Shown piece by piece: positions 61,531-64,000 of a stretch of DNA of 64,000 nt. This DNA comes from Bergeyella cardium (GTDB lineage: Bacteria; Bacteroidota; Bacteroidia; Flavobacteriales; Weeksellaceae). Numbering within the stretch: the stretch's first letter is position 1; each line of letters opens with the position of its first letter. The stretch covers positions 762,001 to 826,000 of the forward strand of contig NZ_QYCZ01000001.1 in NCBI RefSeq assembly GCF_003614945.1. Reading direction: 5' to 3'. The notes under the pieces were generated by a model. That model was not told the origin of the DNA and searched no databases. It saw nothing but the letters and a program-made list of their open reading frames with translations. Position numbers and translations under genes: made by a program.

Positions 61531-62268
61531 TCAGGCTTGCTTGCCTTCGTTCCAGTAATAGGAGTCTGGATAAATCCTCTGCCCGAAAATCGCAGTGCCC
61601 ACGCGTACTATCGTTGCGCCTTCTTCTATTGCGGTTTCCAGGTCGCCACTCATTCCCATAGACAGCTCATTCATTTCTACATTTGGGAGGTTAAGGGCAA
61701 TGATGTCTTGCTGTATTTTTCTCAGCAGTTGGAAACATTTTCTCACCTCTTCGGTTTCGGCGCTGAAGAGCCCTATGGTCATTAGCCCCTTTATTTTAAG
61801 GCGAGGGAGTGCTGCTACTTTTTTTACGAGTGCTATGGCTTCGCTTGGGTGCACACCGAATTTACTCTCCTCATCAGAGGTATTTACTTGGATAAAAACC
61901 TCTATCGTTTTGTCTTCAAACTCTAATCTTTGCTGGAGTTTCTCTGCAAGGTCCAGCCTGTCCACAGATTCTACGCAGGAGATGCCATAGCGAAGGATTT
62001 CCTTGATTTTATTCGTTTGCAAATGCCCAATGAAATGGCTGGTGTGGGGGGTATCTTTCAGGGCTTCGTATTTTTCTTTTACTTCTTGCACTTTATTTTC
62101 TGCAATGAGGGTTTGCCCAGCTTGCAGAGCGATTTTTATCCTCTCTGGGTCTACTGTTTTTGTAGCGAGGAGGAGTTTTACTTCGCTTGGGTTTCTTCCT
62201 GCTTTCTCACAGGCGTTTTTTATTCGGGTAAGGATAGCTTCGAGGTTGTGTAGTAGGTCTTCTTTCAT
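61531..62268 (-). CDS. yggS: YggS-family PLP homeostasis protein
   Basis: The 245-residue TIM-barrel protein has the PLP Lys in LLLATKTVD (Lys37), SHFIGHLQTNKIKEILR and ELSMGMSGDLETAIEEGATIVRVGTAIFG, the family signature. It buffers pyridoxal 5'-phosphate and has no fixed catalytic reaction. It starts seven bases after the AAA-ATPase gene on the same strand, so they form an operon. Confidence 0.94.
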   Translation of the reverse strand: MKEDLLHNLEAILTRIKNACEKAGRNPSEVKLLLATKTVDPERIKIALQAGQTLIAENKVQEVKEKYEALKDTPHTSHFIGHLQTNKIKEILRYGISCVESVDRLDLAEKLQQRLEFEDKTIEVFIQVNTSDEESKFGVHPSEAIALVKKVAALPRLKIKGLMTIGLFSAETEEVRKCFQLLRKIQQDIIALNLPNVEMNELSMGMSGDLETAIEEGATIVRVGTAIFGQRIYPDSYYWNEGKQA

Positions 62269-62275
62269 TGTTTAT

Positions 62276-62986
62276 TTAATTTTTTTCGTTTTCCCATTGG
62301 TTGATGAGCAGCCCTTTCACTAAGGTCAGGGTATAATCTTTGGCTTCGGCGTAGGAGATTTTGTATTTCCTCTCAATGTTCTGAAAGTCTTTGGGGAAAG
62401 GCTCCAGCAGTGTGTCGTAGTACCGATTTAATAGCTCATCCGAAGGCATTTCAAACTTGATTTTTAGCTGAAATCTCCTCAGCAGGGCTATGTCTATAAT
62501 CTCTGGGTGGTTGGTCGCGCAGATGAGCAGAGCCTCTTTCGGGAAGTAGTCTATGAGCTGGATGATGGTATTTACCAATCGCCTCATTTCCCCTACATCT
62601 TTATCATCGCTGCCTCTGGCTTTGCCTATTTGGTCAAATTCATCGAGGAAGAGGATAGCCTTTTCCCTCGCTGCTTTGTCAAAAATCTGCTTAATATTCT
62701 GGGAAGTCTCCCCAATCCGCGAGCTCACGATATTGCTCAGGTTCAGGATGAGAATCGGTTTATTTGTAGCGGTGGCTATTGCTTTTGCCGTCATCGTTTT
62801 TCCGCAGCCTGAGTGCCCAAACAGGAAGATTTTATTATTAATCGGTATGCCGTATTCGCTCAGTTTATCGGCGTATTGGTGCTCCTTAATCAGTTGGTTT
62901 ATCGTCTCTTTATTTTTATTGCTAAGGAAGACTTCATCGAGGTCAATCTTCTCCTTATCGTCTATCAGCAGGTTAAAAATATTCAT
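62276..62986 (-). CDS. AAA+ ATPase
   Basis: The 236-residue protein has Walker A GHSGCGKT (57-64), Walker B ILFLDEFDQIG (about 111-121), a pore-like FNLL start and sensor/Arg-finger segments ICATNHPEIIDIALLRRF. It is one AAA domain with a short N-terminal helix and a C-terminal helical tail. This class (AAA, CbbX/SpoVK-like short forms) is often found in accessory regions. The substrate is unknown. It is the first gene of an operon with yggS. Confidence 0.85.
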   Translation of the reverse strand: MNIFNLLIDDKEKIDLDEVFLSNKNKETINQLIKEHQYADKLSEYGIPINNKIFLFGHSGCGKTMTAKAIATATNKPILILNLSNIVSSRIGETSQNIKQIFDKAAREKAILFLDEFDQIGKARGSDDKDVGEMRRLVNTIIQLIDYFPKEALLICATNHPEIIDIALLRRFQLKIKFEMPSDELLNRYYDTLLEPFPKDFQNIERKYKISYAEAKDYTLTLVKGLLINQWENEKN

Positions 62987-63049
62987 TGTTTTGTTTTACT
63001 GCGGGCAATTTACTAAAAAAAGCCCATTAGCCCAATTGAGCTTGATAGC

Positions 63050-63154
63050 CATCGCTCAAATTTTGACCCTCATCGCATTAAATCAGTGCGCCATCGCATT
63101 AAAATAGAGGTCTGAGGCATTAAAATAGAGCGTTATCTTATTAACCTTACTAAG
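63050..63154. repeat. degenerate 21-bp tandem repeats
   Basis: Five units start at 63050, 63071, 63092, 63113 and 63134 with consensus cATCGCATTAAAatagag. The period is two DNA turns. They lie upstream of the AAA-ATPase/yggS operon and upstream of the DUF2911 gene. The remaining spacer to 63316 shows only the DUF2911 promoter. Confidence 0.6.
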
Positions 63155-63268
63155 AATTGTAGTGATTTTGATGAAAATCGGTATTAAATACGCCTTTTAT
63201 TTATTAAATTGATACTTTAAGAAGGTGGATTACTCAGCTAAGGCATTAAAGTTTTAATCAGGCCGCCC

Positions 63269-63300
63269 TTTGGAGGATTTTTGATTATTTAATACCTTTG
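63269..63300 (+). promoter_or_regulatory. promoter of the DUF2911 gene
   Basis: TTTG (63269-63272) and TACCTTTG (63293-63300) with 20 bases between them, 16 bases before the ATG. Confidence 0.6.
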
Positions 63301-63316
63301 AGGAAAAATTAGATTA

Positions 63317-63919
63317 ATGAAAAAAGCAGCTTTAATAGTCTTCGTGGGGGTGTTTTTATCCCTCTCAAATGCACAGACTTACTCCATTCCCGCAGCCAGC
63401 CCAAGGCAAGTAATAGATCAGCAGTTCTCCATCTCAAAAATAACGGTAGATTACGGTAGACCAGGCGTAAAGGGGAGGAAAATCTTCGGAGATTTAGTGC
63501 CTTACGGCAAAGTTTGGAGGGCAGGAGCCAATTCGTGTACAAAAATCAGCTTCGGGCAGAATGTAATTTTCGGCGGTAAGGAGCTCAAAGCGGGTACTTA
63601 CGGTCTTTACATCATCCCGCAACCCAATCAGTGGCAGGTGGTTCTCAATAAAGATTTCCAAAGCTGGGGTGCTTTCTCCTTTGATGAAAAACTCAATGTA
63701 CTGGAGACTGTCATCCCCGTAGAAATCACAAAAACACCCACCGAGTGGTTTACGATAGACTTCCTACCCAATGGAAAAGAAGGAATGCTGATGCTGATGG
63801 CTTGGGAGAATGCTAAAATTTCTGTCCCGATAAAAGTTTCAAACCCAGAAGTGGTCTCCAAAATAGAGGAGAAGCTCGGTGAAGCCAGAAAAATTGAAAG
63901 AGAAGGCAATAAAAATTAA
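63317..63919 (+). CDS. DUF2911 exported protein
   Basis: The 200-residue protein has a signal peptide (1-19, ending SNAQ) and the DUF2911 signatures YGRPGVKGRKIFGDLVPYGKVWRAGANSCT (in two blocks), LKAGTYGLYIIPQ and WFTIDFLPNGKEG. It is a periplasmic beta-rich protein of unknown function, common in Bacteroidota. A basic Lys/Arg-rich tail closes it. Confidence 0.88.
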   Translation: MKKAALIVFVGVFLSLSNAQTYSIPAASPRQVIDQQFSISKITVDYGRPGVKGRKIFGDLVPYGKVWRAGANSCTKISFGQNVIFGGKELKAGTYGLYIIPQPNQWQVVLNKDFQSWGAFSFDEKLNVLETVIPVEITKTPTEWFTIDFLPNGKEGMLMLMAWENAKISVPIKVSNPEVVSKIEEKLGEARKIEREGNKN

Positions 63920-63928
63920 TGAATACAC

Positions 63929-63970
63929 AAAAATACCTCTGAAAATCTCAGAGGTATTTTATTTTTTACT
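63929..63970. terminator. bidirectional terminator
   Basis: AAAATACCTCTGA/TCAGAGGTATTTT with TTTTTT to the right and A-rich flank to the left. It ends the DUF2911 gene and probably the minus-strand gene that enters from the right edge. Confidence 0.88.
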
Positions 63971-64000
63971 TGGCGAAGAACTCCATTAGGTCTATGTAGT
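63966..64000 (-). CDS. C-terminal end of a truncated minus-strand gene
   Basis: The minus strand reads ...YIDLMEFFAK and stop. It has the look of a real C-terminus and abuts a terminator, but it is only 11 residues, so no family can be named. Confidence 0.5.
   Translation of the reverse strand, partial: YIDLMEFFAK

Overview
The window looks like a chromosomal segment of a Bacteroidota bacterium of the class Flavobacteriia, most likely the Weeksellaceae (Chryseobacterium/Elizabethkingia/Riemerella group). This is inferred from three things. Promoters carry the Bacteroidota -7 element TAnnTTTG. The protein families are flavobacterial (DUF6261, DUF2911, DUF4268, DUF1573, THUMP-like methyltransferase, MbnP, BspA-type lipoprotein). 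Lipoproteins and secreted proteins are abundant. A class II HMG-CoA reductase suggests isoprenoids come from mevalonate. No rRNA, CRISPR array, insertion sequence, integrase or phage block is visible.

Layout. 0-11.3 kb: an orphan protease-prodomain-like gene and a hairpin-rich spacer, then yciO-yaaA-prmC, tatC, fabI, an M48 protease, a lipoprotein, hemN, a polyprenyl diphosphate synthase, lgt and a metal/cobalamin-type binding lipoprotein. 11.3-13.6 kb: an AT-rich islet between tRNA-Arg and tRNA-Leu, with a PD-(D/E)XK protein, a membrane protein and gene debris. 13.6-22.1 kb: a PhnP-like hydrolase, a large conserved protein of unknown function, HMG-CoA reductase, a methyltransferase, a crotonase and valS. 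22.1-24.3 kb: a second AT-rich islet with an OLD-like ATPase, a nuclease-like partner and five 42-bp tandem repeats containing ACTAATTAGT palindromes. 24.3-37.8 kb: DUF6261, two PAP2 proteins, DUF1573, udk, an FtsB-like protein, a THUMP-like methyltransferase, lptC, an outer-membrane protein, a ZIP transporter, hpt, a YoeB-type toxin-antitoxin pair, adk, obgE, GH25 and a lipid kinase. 37.8-48.7 kb: a TolC/adaptor/RND/DUF2892 operon, era, an alcohol dehydrogenase, a BadF-type kinase, tRNA(CAT), a Crp/Fnr regulator and a rhodanese. 48.8-53.1 kb: a surface LRR lipoprotein and a probable copper locus (MauG/MbnH-like di-haem protein, MbnP-like protein, Cys-rich small protein). 53.3-64 kb: a bestrophin, rnz, rclA, TIGR02757, DUF4268, fsa, a flippase, a frameshifted ICMT-family gene, a META lipoprotein, yggS, an AAA ATPase and DUF2911.

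Most notable signals. (1) The same 15-base motif, TGTAACATTyATCAC, lies exactly 22 bases upstream of the -7 box of both the tolC-RND-DUF2892 operon and the rhodanese gene. The second copy starts in the stop codon of the Crp/Fnr gene. DUF2892 and rhodanese are the two halves of E. coli YgaP, so this looks like a small sulfur-stress regulon. (2) The ATPase/nuclease-like pair with its phased palindromic repeats is a candidate defence module. (3) Several genes start only 4-5 bases after the -7 box, which suggests leaderless mRNAs. (4) A multi-branched RNA-like structure lies upstream of the MbnP-family gene.
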